A stretch of 44,456 nt of DNA, taken from assembly GCA_017616165.1 (NCBI GenBank), contig JAFZYR010000100.1:1-44456 (forward strand). Direction: 5' to 3'. Below are positions 1 to 8,458 of this stretch, piece by piece. This DNA comes from Treponema sp. (GTDB lineage Bacteria; Spirochaetota; Spirochaetia; Treponematales; Treponemataceae). Every line of letters starts with the position of its first letter. Position 1 is the first letter of the stretch. The notes beneath the pieces were generated by a model. That model had not been told where the DNA came from, ran no database searches, and saw only the letters and a list, made by a program, of their open reading frames with translations. Made by a program: the position numbers and the translations under genes.

Positions 1-804
1 ATCGATGGTCTTGTTCCTCTTGGAACCACTGCTGAAACTCCGACTCTGGATGAAAGGCCTGGTGAAGAAGAAGACAAGATTATTTCGATTGTTATGGAAG
101 AGGTTCGTGCTTTCGAAAAATCTACAGGCAAAAAAATCCCAATCATTCTTGGAGCCGGATCTAACAATACAAAAGATGCTGTTCATTATGTTGAACGTGC
201 AAAGGCTGCCGGTGCAGATGCTGCTCTTGTTGTTACACCTTACTACAACAAGCCTTCAAAGGAAGGTATCTACCAGCATTTTGCAGCTGTAGCAAAGGTT
301 GGAATTCCAATCATTGTTTACAACATTGCCGGTCGTACAGGTTTGAACATTCCTACAGACCTGCTTGCACGCATTGCAGAGCTTCCTAATATTGCCGGTG
401 TTAAAGAGGCAAGTGGTTCTGTTAGTCAGATGATGGAAGTAATCGGACAGATTAAGAATAAAAAGCCTGACTTTGCCGTAATGAGCGGTGATGATGGTCT
501 TACACTTCCTTTGATTGCAGCCGGTGGTGACGGAATTATTTCTGTTGCTTCCAACATGATTCCAGCTTTGATGCATGACCTTGCAGCTGCCGCCTTGGAC
601 GGAGACTTTAAGAAGGCACGCGAGATTCACTATAGGCTCGCTCCATTCTTCAAGGCCGAATTCTGCGACGGTAACCCTTCATCAATCAAGTATGCAATGA
701 ATGTTAAGGGAATGCCAGCCGGTGCGCTCAGACTTCCGCTTGTTGAAGTTAATGATGATGCAAAGAAGATCATTGAGAAGGCAATAAAGGATTGTAATTT
801 GTAG
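1..804 (+). CDS. dapA: 4-hydroxy-tetrahydrodipicolinate synthase, 5' end cut by the window edge
   Basis: Cytoplasmic aldolase that condenses pyruvate with aspartate semialdehyde at the branch point to diaminopimelate and lysine. Frame 1 is open from the first base; the first in-frame ATG at 94 is internal, so the true start lies left of the window. The visible part begins with the GTT-type active-site loop (VPLGTTAETPTL), then has the PYYNKPS motif, the YNIAGRTG segment and the Schiff-base lysine in GVKEASGS (codon 403-405). A slightly long stretch after TLDE (RPGEEEDK) may be a small local insertion compared with family members; this is an impression, not an alignment. The next gene, asd, makes its substrate, so the two form a pathway pair, separated by a family A repeat. 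Confidence 0.95.
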   Translation: MDGLVPLGTTAETPTLDERPGEEEDKIISIVMEEVRAFEKSTGKKIPIILGAGSNNTKDAVHYVERAKAAGADAALVVTPYYNKPSKEGIYQHFAAVAKVGIPIIVYNIAGRTGLNIPTDLLARIAELPNIAGVKEASGSVSQMMEVIGQIKNKKPDFAVMSGDDGLTLPLIAAGGDGIISVASNMIPALMHDLAAAALDGDFKKAREIHYRLAPFFKAEFCDGNPSSIKYAMNVKGMPAGALRLPLVEVNDDAKKIIEKAIKDCNL

Positions 805-807
805 AGA

Positions 808-901
808 CCGTCATTGCGAGCTATATATGAGTCATTGCGAGCGTAGCGTGGCAATCTAGTATGTGGATTGCCACGTCGTCCTTCGGACTCCTCGCAATGA
901 C
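808..901. repeat. Family A palindromic repeat cluster between dapA and asd
   Basis: Contains a truncated copy (GTCATTGCGAG from 810), a forward copy (831-856) and an inverted copy (864-900) of the dispersed element. The forward and inverted copies pair into a long stem-loop. The repeat carries an in-frame ATG at 861 that would extend asd by 19 spurious residues. Confidence 0.85.
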
Positions 902-917
902 AAAGGAGTTGATAATT

Positions 918-2015
918 ATGAGTGAAAAGATAAAGGTAGGTGTGCTCGGAGCTACGGGCATGGTTGGTCAGCGTTACATCAAGCTTTTGGAGGATCATCC
1001 ATGGTTTGAAGTAACTTATGTTGCTGCAAGTCCTCGTTCTGCAGGTAAGCCTTATTGCGAAGCTGTAAAGAACCGCTGGCTTATTGGAGCAGAAATCCCA
1101 GCCGGTGTTGCAAATCTTATCGTAGAAGATGCAAACGACGAAAAGAAGGCTCTTGGCAAATGTCAGTTTGTTTTCTCTGCTTTGGAAATGGGCAAGGATG
1201 AAATTAAGGCACTCGAAGCTGCTTATGCCGCAGAAGGTATTCCTGTAGTTTCTAACGCTTCGGCTAACCGCTGGACAGAAGATGTTCCTATGCTTGTTCC
1301 TGAAATTAACTACAGCCACCTTGATGTAATTGCAGAACAGAAAAAGCATCACGGTTGGGACAAGGGCTTTATTGCCGTAAAACCTAACTGTTCGCTTCAG
1401 ACATACATGATGCCGCTCCATGCTCTTATTCAGGCCGGATATCCTGTAAAGCGTATGATTGTTACTACACTTCAGGCAACTAGTGGTGCCGGATATCCTG
1501 GTGTTGCTTCATTTGATATGATTGATAATATCGTTCCATTTATTGGCGGCGAAGAAGAAAAAACAGAAAAGGAATGCCTCAAGATTCTTGGTAAGGTTGT
1601 AGACGGAAAGATTGAAAATGCAGCCGGTCCACTTGTTTCTTCTACCTGTACTCGTGTACCTGTTGTAGACGGACATACTGCCTGCGTTTCTCTTGAGTTT
1701 GATTTGCCTGATGACAAAAAACCAAGCCTCGAAGAAATTGAACGCGTATGGACAAGCTATAAATCAGTTCCTCAGGAGCTTAAGCTTCCAAGTGCACCAG
1801 AGCATCCAATCGTTGTTCGCCACGAGGAAAACCGTCCACAGCCACGCCGTGACCGCGAAACCGAAAAGGGAATGGCCTGTGTAATAGGACGCCTGCGCCC
1901 ATGTAATGTATTCGACGTAAAGTTTGTTGCTTTGAGCCACAATACTAAGCGTGGTGCTGCGCTGGGTGGTATTTTGAATGCGGAACTTTTGAAGGCTAAG
2001 GGGTTCTTTAACTAA
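918..2015 (+). CDS. asd: Aspartate-semialdehyde dehydrogenase, archaeal/fungal-type
   Basis: Reduces aspartyl phosphate to aspartate semialdehyde with NADPH, feeding dapA just upstream. The 365-residue product starts MSEKIKVGVLGATGMVGQ, giving the Rossmann GxxGxxG nucleotide-binding loop. It carries the catalytic cysteine in KPNCSLQ (about residue 157) and the ATSGAGYPG segment typical of the long archaeal/fungal type rather than the shorter enterobacterial one. I chose ATG 918 because AAAGGAG lies about 9 bases upstream (902-908); the more upstream in-frame ATG at 861 lies inside a family A repeat. It is probably co-transcribed with dapA. Confidence 0.95.
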   Translation: MSEKIKVGVLGATGMVGQRYIKLLEDHPWFEVTYVAASPRSAGKPYCEAVKNRWLIGAEIPAGVANLIVEDANDEKKALGKCQFVFSALEMGKDEIKALEAAYAAEGIPVVSNASANRWTEDVPMLVPEINYSHLDVIAEQKKHHGWDKGFIAVKPNCSLQTYMMPLHALIQAGYPVKRMIVTTLQATSGAGYPGVASFDMIDNIVPFIGGEEEKTEKECLKILGKVVDGKIENAAGPLVSSTCTRVPVVDGHTACVSLEFDLPDDKKPSLEEIERVWTSYKSVPQELKLPSAPEHPIVVRHEENRPQPRRDRETEKGMACVIGRLRPCNVFDVKFVALSHNTKRGAALGGILNAELLKAKGFFN

Positions 2016-2113
2016 GTGGATTGCCGCGTCGCTACGCTCCTCGCAATGACGAGTGCGTAGTGCATGCGTTGACGGAAGCCGCGTCATTGCGAGCCGAAGG
2101 CGAAGCAATCCAT
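2016..2113. repeat. Family A repeat, two copies in opposite orientation
   Basis: An inverted copy (2016-2051, beginning GTGGATTGCCGCG) and a forward copy (2083-2113, CGTCATTGCGAG to CAATCCA) are separated by about 30 bases. Together they can form a long hairpin directly after the asd stop codon. Confidence 0.85.
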
Positions 2114-2140
2114 AACTAACATACTAGTATATATTTTTAT

Positions 2141-2179
2141 AAAACTATGGTATCATAAAAGGTACCATAGTTTTTTTTT
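2141..2179 (+). terminator. Perfect 12-bp hairpin with T tract, just upstream of the GH115 gene
   Basis: AAAACTATGGTA (2141-2152) pairs perfectly with TACCATAGTTTT (2163-2174) around a 10-base loop, and the T run continues to 2179. This is the classic form of a Rho-independent terminator. The GAGG ribosome site (2180-2183) and ATG (2190) of the next gene follow at once. It may end asd transcription, attenuate the glucuronidase gene, or act as a palindromic operator. Confidence 0.7.
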
Positions 2180-2189
2180 GAGGTAAAAA

Positions 2190-5027
2190 ATGCAAATTTC
2201 AAAAAATCTTAAATTCATTTGTGATAAAAAAGAATTGTCCGGCGTAAAAAAGATTGCCGCTAAGGTTCGCAACGATTTTAAACTTGTTTTTGGTTATGAA
2301 CCACAGCTTGTAGAAGTTGATTCTGCCAGGTCAATTCAAGCTAATGACTCCTGCGTAATTTTTGGAACCGCCGCTACTTCTTCCTTCTTTGCAGATTTTC
2401 TTGGTGCACAGAACCTGAACAAGCGCGAGGTTTACGCCTTTATTGTACGCAACAATCAGATTATCATTGCCGGCAGCGACAAGCGCGGTGTGATTTACGG
2501 ACTTTTCCATCTGTCTGAGCTCATCGGTGTTTCGCCTCTCGTAAACTGGTGCAATATTTTACCTCCAAAGAAAAAGACCTTTGAGCTTGAGGACGGCATT
2601 TTTGTTTCACGCGAGCCTTCTGTACGCTTCCGAGGATTTTTTATTAATGATGAATGGCCGGCCTTTGGCAACTGGGCAAACAAAAACTTTGGCGGCGTAA
2701 ATGCCAAAATGTACGAAAACGTTTTTGAGCTTTTGCTTCGTCTTAAAGGAAATTATCTTTGGCCTGCAATGTGGGCAAGCCGCTTTAGCGATGACGGTCC
2801 GGACCTTGCAAATGCCGAGCTTGCTGATGAGCTTGGTGTTGTAATGGGTGCAAGTCATCATGAACCATGCTGCAGAGCGGGGGAGGAATACCGCTATCTT
2901 AGAGGCCCGGGTTCCGTTTACGGCGACGCCTGGAACTTTCGCTCCAACGAAAAAGGAATCACAAAGTTCTGGGAAGACGGACTTAAGCGCAACGGCAAGT
3001 TTGAAAATGTAATAACAGTTGGTATGCGTGGCGAAGCAGATACAGCAATCATGAAAAATGCAACGCTCGCAGATAATATCAATCTTCTTCGTGATGTACT
3101 TAAAACTCAAAACCGCCTTATCCGCGAAAATGTAAACGAGGATGTTATGCAGGTTCCTCGTATGCTCGCTCTTTACAAAGAGGTTGAACCATACTTCTAC
3201 GGCGACAAGCACACAAAGGGCCTTATGGGAGACCCTGAGCTTGACGGCGTAACACTCATGCTCTGCGATGACAATCACGGAAACCTTCGTACAGTTCCAA
3301 CAGAAAAAATGCGTGCTCACAAGGGCGGCTACGGAATGTACTATCATTTTGATTATCACGGCTGGCCTTACAGCTACGAATGGCTCAATACAAATTATCT
3401 TCCAAAGGTAAAGGAACAGATGACTGCCGCTTACGATTTTGGAATCCGCGATTTGTGGATTGTAAACGTTGGCGACATTATGACAAACGAGTTCCCGCTT
3501 TCTTACTTTTTGAATCTTGCTTATGACTACGATAAATATTCTGCACCTGAATATACAACTCAAGGTTATACCGCAGCCTGGGTTGAACAGCAGTTCCCTG
3601 AATTCAGTCACAAGCAGAAGGCTTCAATCAATAGCATAATGAATACCTACACAAAGCTTGCAAATATGCGCCGTACCGAATGCATCTGGCCCGACACCTT
3701 TGCCCCTGTAAGCTTTGGCGAAACTCAAAAGCTCCTTACTCTTGCAGAAAACGTTCTTAAGGAATGCGAAAAGCTTAAGGAAGAGCTTGGTAAAAAGGAT
3801 TACCCTGGATTTTTTGCACAGGTTTATTTTCCGGCCTGCGGAACAATGAATATCCTCAAAATGCAGCTGCTTGCAGGACTCAACAGATGGTGTGCAAAGT
3901 ATAATATTTATGCAGCAAACGCTTACGGCGAGCAGGTTCAGGCCTGTCTTGATTTTGACAAAAAGCTTGTTGATGAATGCGACAAGATAGACGGTGGCCG
4001 CTGGTATGCAATGGGCTGGTCTGAGCATTTTGGATTTGTTCACTGGAATGAAGAAGAAAACCGTTACCCTGTAATTGCAATGCCTGTTGAACCGCGCAAG
4101 GGACGATTGTGTGCCTGGGTAGAAGGCGTAGACTTAGTAACAACTGGCGGCGACTGGACACGCATTCCTCTGCGCTGCGACAGCTTTAAAAATCCTGATG
4201 TAGAAACTGCAAAGGTTTTTGTTGCCGGTGCAAATAAAAAAATGCTGCCATACGAAGTAAAAATAGACGAGGAGCCTGACTGGCTTAGCTTTACAATTAA
4301 AAAGGATAAGACCCTGCTGATTGATACAATCCTTTTGTCTGTAGACCGTGCAAAGCTCAATAAGGCAAATGATAAAACTGCCGTCCTCAAAATTACTGGC
4401 GACGGCGGCCACGGCTGCAGGATCCGCATTGATGTTCTGATTGATGCCGCAGTTCCAAATCTTAATTATGACAAGGGCACCTTTATCCAGACTTCAAATT
4501 ATGTTTCTATGGAAGCCGCTCACTTTGCAAGCCGTCAGACCGGCACCTGGAAAGGGGAGACCGCGCAGTTTGCAGAGCTCCCGGGTTATGGAAAAACACT
4601 TTCTGCTGTAAAGGCCTTCCCAGTAATTGCAGAATATCAAAAGGGTAAGAACGCACCTTATGTTGAATACAAGTTTGTTGCAAGCAGCGCAGGGGTAAAG
4701 CAGTTTGATTTCTTCCTTAATCCTTCAAACCCGGCCTACAAGGACAACAAGCTTGCATTTATTGCAGAAGTAAACGGTGACAAAATCAAAAAGGATGTTG
4801 TTGATGAAAAGACCTTTGCGGTTGGCGACAACCAGTTCCCTTGGGGCACAGACATTACAAACAATATCCGCATAAGCAGCGTATACGCCGACTGCCGCGA
4901 GGGGCTTAACATTTTGCGCTTCTATCCGGTTACACCGAATATTGTTCTAGAAAAGATTGTTGTGCACAACGCAAACGAGCCGTTCCCACAGTCATACCTT
5001 GGTGCTCCGGAGTCGTACCGCGTCTAG
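2190..5027 (+). CDS. Glycoside hydrolase family 115 (xylan alpha-1,2-glucuronidase)
   Basis: GH115 enzymes remove (4-O-methyl-)glucuronic acid side chains from xylan. The 945-residue product has family-like blocks: RGFFINDEWP (148-157), NYLWPAMW (188-195) and SHHEPCCRAGEE (222-233), followed by a GMYYHFDYHG block and a long C-terminal beta-rich region, matching the usual multi-domain length. No signal peptide is visible (MQISKNLKF start), so I infer action in the cytoplasm on imported aldouronic oligosaccharides; many known GH115 enzymes are exported. The start has GAGG 6 bases upstream. A terminator-like hairpin sits directly before it. No other xylanase or transporter gene is nearby. Confidence 0.88.
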   Translation: MQISKNLKFICDKKELSGVKKIAAKVRNDFKLVFGYEPQLVEVDSARSIQANDSCVIFGTAATSSFFADFLGAQNLNKREVYAFIVRNNQIIIAGSDKRGVIYGLFHLSELIGVSPLVNWCNILPPKKKTFELEDGIFVSREPSVRFRGFFINDEWPAFGNWANKNFGGVNAKMYENVFELLLRLKGNYLWPAMWASRFSDDGPDLANAELADELGVVMGASHHEPCCRAGEEYRYLRGPGSVYGDAWNFRSNEKGITKFWEDGLKRNGKFENVITVGMRGEADTAIMKNATLADNINLLRDVLKTQNRLIRENVNEDVMQVPRMLALYKEVEPYFYGDKHTKGLMGDPELDGVTLMLCDDNHGNLRTVPTEKMRAHKGGYGMYYHFDYHGWPYSYEWLNTNYLPKVKEQMTAAYDFGIRDLWIVNVGDIMTNEFPLSYFLNLAYDYDKYSAPEYTTQGYTAAWVEQQFPEFSHKQKASINSIMNTYTKLANMRRTECIWPDTFAPVSFGETQKLLTLAENVLKECEKLKEELGKKDYPGFFAQVYFPACGTMNILKMQLLAGLNRWCAKYNIYAANAYGEQVQACLDFDKKLVDECDKIDGGRWYAMGWSEHFGFVHWNEEENRYPVIAMPVEPRKGRLCAWVEGVDLVTTGGDWTRIPLRCDSFKNPDVETAKVFVAGANKKMLPYEVKIDEEPDWLSFTIKKDKTLLIDTILLSVDRAKLNKANDKTAVLKITGDGGHGCRIRIDVLIDAAVPNLNYDKGTFIQTSNYVSMEAAHFASRQTGTWKGETAQFAELPGYGKTLSAVKAFPVIAEYQKGKNAPYVEYKFVASSAGVKQFDFFLNPSNPAYKDNKLAFIAEVNGDKIKKDVVDEKTFAVGDNQFPWGTDITNNIRISSVYADCREGLNILRFYPVTPNIVLEKIVVHNANEPFPQSYLGAPESYRV

Positions 5028-5113
5028 TCATTGCGAGCGAAGCGTGGCAATCCACGTATAAGAAGGCATTCTCGTACATGGATTGCCACGTCGCTTCGCT
5101 CCTCGCAATGACG
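5027..5113. repeat. Family A repeat, head-to-head pair
   Basis: A forward copy (5027-5055) and an inverted copy (5078-5113) are separated by about 22 bases and form a near-perfect long stem. It fills the whole gap between the convergent GH115 and methyltransferase genes and could serve as a bidirectional terminator. Confidence 0.85.
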
Positions 5114-5115
5114 TG

Positions 5116-5871
5116 CTACCTTTTCGCTATTATAATCATCGTCCTTAAATTCTCATCGTACGGTGACAAATCAAAATCCCCGTAGGTCTTTGCGCTTGAA
5201 AAACCACATTCCACAAGCCGCTTGCAAAGGTCACTTGCAGAATACAGCCGCTGTACAAACTCGTGTTCAATTTTTTTGCCGCTGTCATCGGTGAGCACCC
5301 ATTTTGACCTCAGGCCTTCCCAGGCACCCACAACTCCAAACTCTGTGTGAACATGCCAGCCGGCTCTGTCAAAATCTTCACCCGCTGTCCAATACTTTAT
5401 GGCACTTTCGCGGCTGGTGCATTCTATAATAAAGGTGCCGCCCTCGCGCAAAGCTCCTGCAATACTTTTAAGAATCAGCATATCTTCTTCAATCGTATCG
5501 CAGTAGCCAAAGGAGGTATAAAGATTTACGGCGCAATCAAACTTTTTTTCAGAGGTAAAGGTACGGAGGTCTGCGTTTATCAAATTAAGAGGAACGCCTT
5601 CATCTGCCGCACTCTCACGTGCTGCATCAAGCTCTGCCTGAATAATATCAACACCGGTAACATCAAGTCCAAGCAGTGCAAGCTCAACGCTTATTCGTCC
5701 AAGTCCGCAGCCTGCATCAAGCACAGAATCCCCCTGCTGCAAGCCTGCAAGCTTCATTACATATTCAGCCACATCGGGAGCCTCGGCCCAGCGGGCATCA
5801 TCAAACATAATGGGAGCAAAGGTAATCCAGAAATTTTCTTTTTCAAACCATTCGGTTTTGGAGTCGTTCAT
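5116..5871 (-). CDS. SAM-dependent class I methyltransferase
   Basis: A 251-residue Rossmann-fold methyltransferase. Motif I is VLDAGCGLGRIS, followed by GVDII (acidic residue after strand 2), NADLRTF and the post-motif region FDCAVNLYTSFGY. It resembles small-molecule methyltransferases of the UbiE/YodH type, but the substrate cannot be told. I chose the ATG at 5871 because it follows the stop codon of the upstream lipoprotein gene by one base; an in-frame ATG at 5925 would add 18 residues lying within that gene. It is the last gene of the minus-strand MCE-type operon, though a role in lipid transport is not implied by its sequence. Confidence 0.85.
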   Translation of the reverse strand: MNDSKTEWFEKENFWITFAPIMFDDARWAEAPDVAEYVMKLAGLQQGDSVLDAGCGLGRISVELALLGLDVTGVDIIQAELDAARESAADEGVPLNLINADLRTFTSEKKFDCAVNLYTSFGYCDTIEEDMLILKSIAGALREGGTFIIECTSRESAIKYWTAGEDFDRAGWHVHTEFGVVGAWEGLRSKWVLTDDSGKKIEHEFVQRLYSASDLCKRLVECGFSSAKTYGDFDLSPYDENLRTMIIIAKR

Positions 5872-5872
5872 A

Positions 5873-6733
5873 TTACTGTAATTCTTTGGCGGCGTTGCGG
5901 CTGCGTTCGGCATATTCTTCGGCATTTACGGCAGCATAAATATCTGCTGAATGTGCAAAGGCTTCGGCAGCGCGTTCCTTTTCGCCGGAGGTTGGCGAGC
6001 CCTTTGATAAAATCAAACCAACGGCATAATAGTCGGCACCAAGTGCAAGGGAGTTTTCTGCGGCACGGTCATAATAAATTGCCTGTTCCATTGCTTCAAG
6101 CGCGCCGTCTTTATTCCCTGCAAGTGAGCGGGCCTGTGCAGCCTTGTACCAGCAGATTCCAATTTCAGAAAGATAGCGCTTGTCTGTAAAGGCTTTGGCT
6201 GCGGCACTGTAGGCTTTATCTGCCTGAACATAATCTTTTTTGAGCTTGTAAATGTCGCCTTCTACGCTAAGCAGCTGGCACTCGTAATATTCATCACCCT
6301 TAAGCTCTTTTTTAATGCCATCAAGGCTGCCGTTAAAGCTTCCCTGCGCAAGGTTTACACGAACCTGACTCAGGCTTACAATGGCCTGCTGCTTTTTAGG
6401 GTTAGAACAATTCTTAACAATTTTCTGTGCGTAATCAACATATTGCTGGGCGGCATCAATTTCCGGAGGATTAAGTGAAAGCTTAAGACTGCAGCGGGCA
6501 AGGGCAGCGGCACAAAGCAAATCGTAGTTGTCTATAGACATTGCCTGATTTTCTGCAGCACTCAAAAAGAAGCCTGCCTTGTCGTAGTCTCCGGTCAAAA
6601 TACAACCGTTTGCAGATTCAATCATCTCTGCGGCAGAAGAATAAACTGTAGAAACCTGCATGGAGCGCTTTGGGGCAGAGGAGCAGGCGGTGAACGCAAG
6701 GAGAAGTGCGAGTGGAAGGATAATTTTTTTCAT
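5873..6733 (-). CDS. Probable TPR lipoprotein of the MCE transporter operon
   Basis: The 286-residue product starts with a lipoprotein signal peptide (MKKIILPLALLLAFTACSS; acylated Cys about 17). The rest is alanine/tyrosine-rich helical repeats (for example AEAFAHSADIYAAVNAEEYA) that look like tetratricopeptide or Sel1-like helices. Its ATG overlaps the mlaD stop codon as TAATG, so translation is probably coupled. MCE systems often carry an auxiliary lipoprotein (PqiC or MlaA types), but this one does not resemble those folds in sequence. It may be a periplasm-facing partner of the MCE protein; that role is inferred from position only. Confidence 0.8.
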   Translation of the reverse strand: MKKIILPLALLLAFTACSSAPKRSMQVSTVYSSAAEMIESANGCILTGDYDKAGFFLSAAENQAMSIDNYDLLCAAALARCSLKLSLNPPEIDAAQQYVDYAQKIVKNCSNPKKQQAIVSLSQVRVNLAQGSFNGSLDGIKKELKGDEYYECQLLSVEGDIYKLKKDYVQADKAYSAAAKAFTDKRYLSEIGICWYKAAQARSLAGNKDGALEAMEQAIYYDRAAENSLALGADYYAVGLILSKGSPTSGEKERAAEAFAHSADIYAAVNAEEYAERSRNAAKELQ

Positions 6734-7746
6734 TAGAAACTCTCCTCTCTAAGCTTTGGTGTGGCGGACTGCTGTTCGCTGCGTTCTGGGACGCCGTTTT
6801 TCAAAAGCGGGTTGTTCTTTAAGCCGGTCATTACATCCTGAACCTGCTTGAGCAGGGTCTGAACCTGTGCCAGCAAGATGCTAACCTGAGGCATTTCGCT
6901 GTCGAGTGAGCCGGAGATTCCGTTCAAATCCTGAATTGTCGTATCAAGAGCAGCGTAAAGCTTGTCAAAGGTTCCCTTGCTTTCTTCTGTTTCGAGCAGC
7001 TTTGGAACAAGTCCCTGAGGATCTGTAGTCAAGCCGTTTACATCCTCAAGAATGTTGTTGAGGGTTCCAACAGCGTCATTCAGTTCATTAATAATGGCGG
7101 CGGCAGGCACAGATTCATCACCAGAAAGCAGTGCGCTAACCTGACGCAAAATTGTATTAATCTGATTAACAGTCTTGGCAAGCGGCACTTCTTCGTTTCC
7201 GGCAAGCAGCTGTGTAATTTCCTGAACCAGCTCGTCTATATGATTTATAAGGCCCGTTGCAGAACCAATGATTGTATTAAGAGTATCATTCTGCTCGGCA
7301 ATTACAACCTGTCCGTTCTTTATGCGTTCCTTGGCTTCGGGTGTTGCCTTTTCGGGAATATAAGAGCCGTCTTCTATTATACTGTAGCCGGTTCCCTGGT
7401 AAAAAATGAGCGAAGAACCAAGACCAATCGGACTTACAGAAAGCTCAACAATGGAGCCCTGGGTGACGCGGTCAATATATTCATCAAGAACATAAAAGCG
7501 CACCTCTACGGAGTCATCATCCAAAAGGCTTATCTTTTTTACCTTACCAATTCCAAAGCCCTTGTACTGCAGCGACATTCCTTCGCTTACACTGTTGGCA
7601 GAAGCAACCTTGGAATAAAAATAGTGCTTCTTTACAAACCACTTTTGTGTGGAAAGAATAAGGAAGGTAATGAAAATAAGGGCGGCAATGGCAAAAATGC
7701 TTAAGGCACCCACAATCTGATCTGCATACTTTATTTTAAACTTCAT
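6733..7746 (-). CDS. mlaD: MCE/MlaD-family substrate-binding protein of a lipid ABC transporter
   Basis: A 337-residue membrane-anchored protein. An N-terminal membrane segment (about residues 14-33, ending ILSTQKWF) is followed by an MCE domain (VSEGMSLQYKGFGIGKVKKI, then SPIGLGSSLIFYQG). The C-terminal half is helical with regularly spaced leucine and glutamine (INQINTILRQVSALL), as in MCE proteins that form hexameric channels. I chose ATG 7746, which overlaps the ATPase gene end by 11 bases; the ATG at 7833 would add 29 residues lying inside that gene. Lipid shuttling between inner and outer membranes is the family role. Confidence 0.9.
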   Translation of the reverse strand: MKFKIKYADQIVGALSIFAIAALIFITFLILSTQKWFVKKHYFYSKVASANSVSEGMSLQYKGFGIGKVKKISLLDDDSVEVRFYVLDEYIDRVTQGSIVELSVSPIGLGSSLIFYQGTGYSIIEDGSYIPEKATPEAKERIKNGQVVIAEQNDTLNTIIGSATGLINHIDELVQEITQLLAGNEEVPLAKTVNQINTILRQVSALLSGDESVPAAAIINELNDAVGTLNNILEDVNGLTTDPQGLVPKLLETEESKGTFDKLYAALDTTIQDLNGISGSLDSEMPQVSILLAQVQTLLKQVQDVMTGLKNNPLLKNGVPERSEQQSATPKLREESF

Positions 7747-8443
7747 CGTAATCCTCTTGGAACTGGTCGTGTAATAAAATCTTATCAACGATTGTCCCGT
7801 TTGCAAAGTAGTATTTATCGTTTTCGAAGGCATTTATAAATGCGTTGTCGTGACTTACATAAAGCAGTGTGTTTCCGCCGGCTACAAAATCCTTAAGAAT
7901 GGTAATAAAAAGTGAAGCCGTTTTTTCATCAAGCGATTCTGTTGGTTCATCTAAAAAAAGAATCTGGGGATTACAGATTAAAGCTCTTGCAAAGGCAATG
8001 CGTTTTTGTTCACCGGCAGAAAGTGCTGCAGGGCGCAGGGTAAGCGGCTTTGAAAATTCAACAAGCTTTGCAATTTCCTTTATGATGTCGTCAATTCTGC
8101 GGACAGAATAATCAGGGTGATGAAGCTTTACGGGCAGCTCAAGGTTTTGATAAATGCTCTGGTTTGCCCACAGCGCAGAGTTCTGAAACATAAAGCCGTT
8201 TTTTTCGCGGAACAAAAGATTTTCCTTGCCGCTCATTTTTGAGATGTCGCGGTCTTCAAAAAACACCTTGCCCCTGGAAGGAACAACAATTCCGCTTATG
8301 AGCTTGAGTGCAGTAGATTTTCCGCCGCCGGGTTCTCCTAAAAATGCAGTAACAGAGCCCTTTTCAATTTGCAGAGACACTTCGTCTATGACCGGGTTGA
8401 GATTATCATAAAAGCTCACGTTCCTCATTTCTAAAACCGACAT
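7736..8443 (-). CDS. mlaF: ABC transporter ATPase, MlaF-like
   Basis: A 235-residue ATPase with Walker A GEPGGGKST, Q-loop region (FMFQNSALW), signature LSAGEQKR, Walker B ILFLDEPTESLD and H-loop SHDN, in the usual order. It powers the MCE-type lipid transporter with the adjacent MlaE permease and MlaD. AGGAG lies about 12 bases upstream of the ATG and overlaps the mlaE stop codon (TAGGAG). The signature has A in place of the common G (LSAGE instead of LSGGQ), a common variant. Confidence 0.92.
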   Translation of the reverse strand: MSVLEMRNVSFYDNLNPVIDEVSLQIEKGSVTAFLGEPGGGKSTALKLISGIVVPSRGKVFFEDRDISKMSGKENLLFREKNGFMFQNSALWANQSIYQNLELPVKLHHPDYSVRRIDDIIKEIAKLVEFSKPLTLRPAALSAGEQKRIAFARALICNPQILFLDEPTESLDEKTASLFITILKDFVAGGNTLLYVSHDNAFINAFENDKYYFANGTIVDKILLHDQFQEDYDEV

Positions 8444-8458
8444 TTTTTTTTGCAGCTC

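Noticed and set aside
861..917. N-terminal extension of asd from ATG 861
   Set aside because: These 19 codons are the family A repeat; the ribosome site and conserved N terminus point to ATG 918.
2607..3611. Long minus-strand ORF (334 codons) within the GH115 gene
   Set aside because: Antisense shadow of a strongly conserved coding frame, with cysteine- and isoleucine-rich composition and no recognisable domain.
5347..6189. Plus-strand ORF (280 codons) across the methyltransferase and lipoprotein genes
   Set aside because: It opposes two genes with clear motifs (SAM-binding loop, lipobox) and shows no domain of its own.
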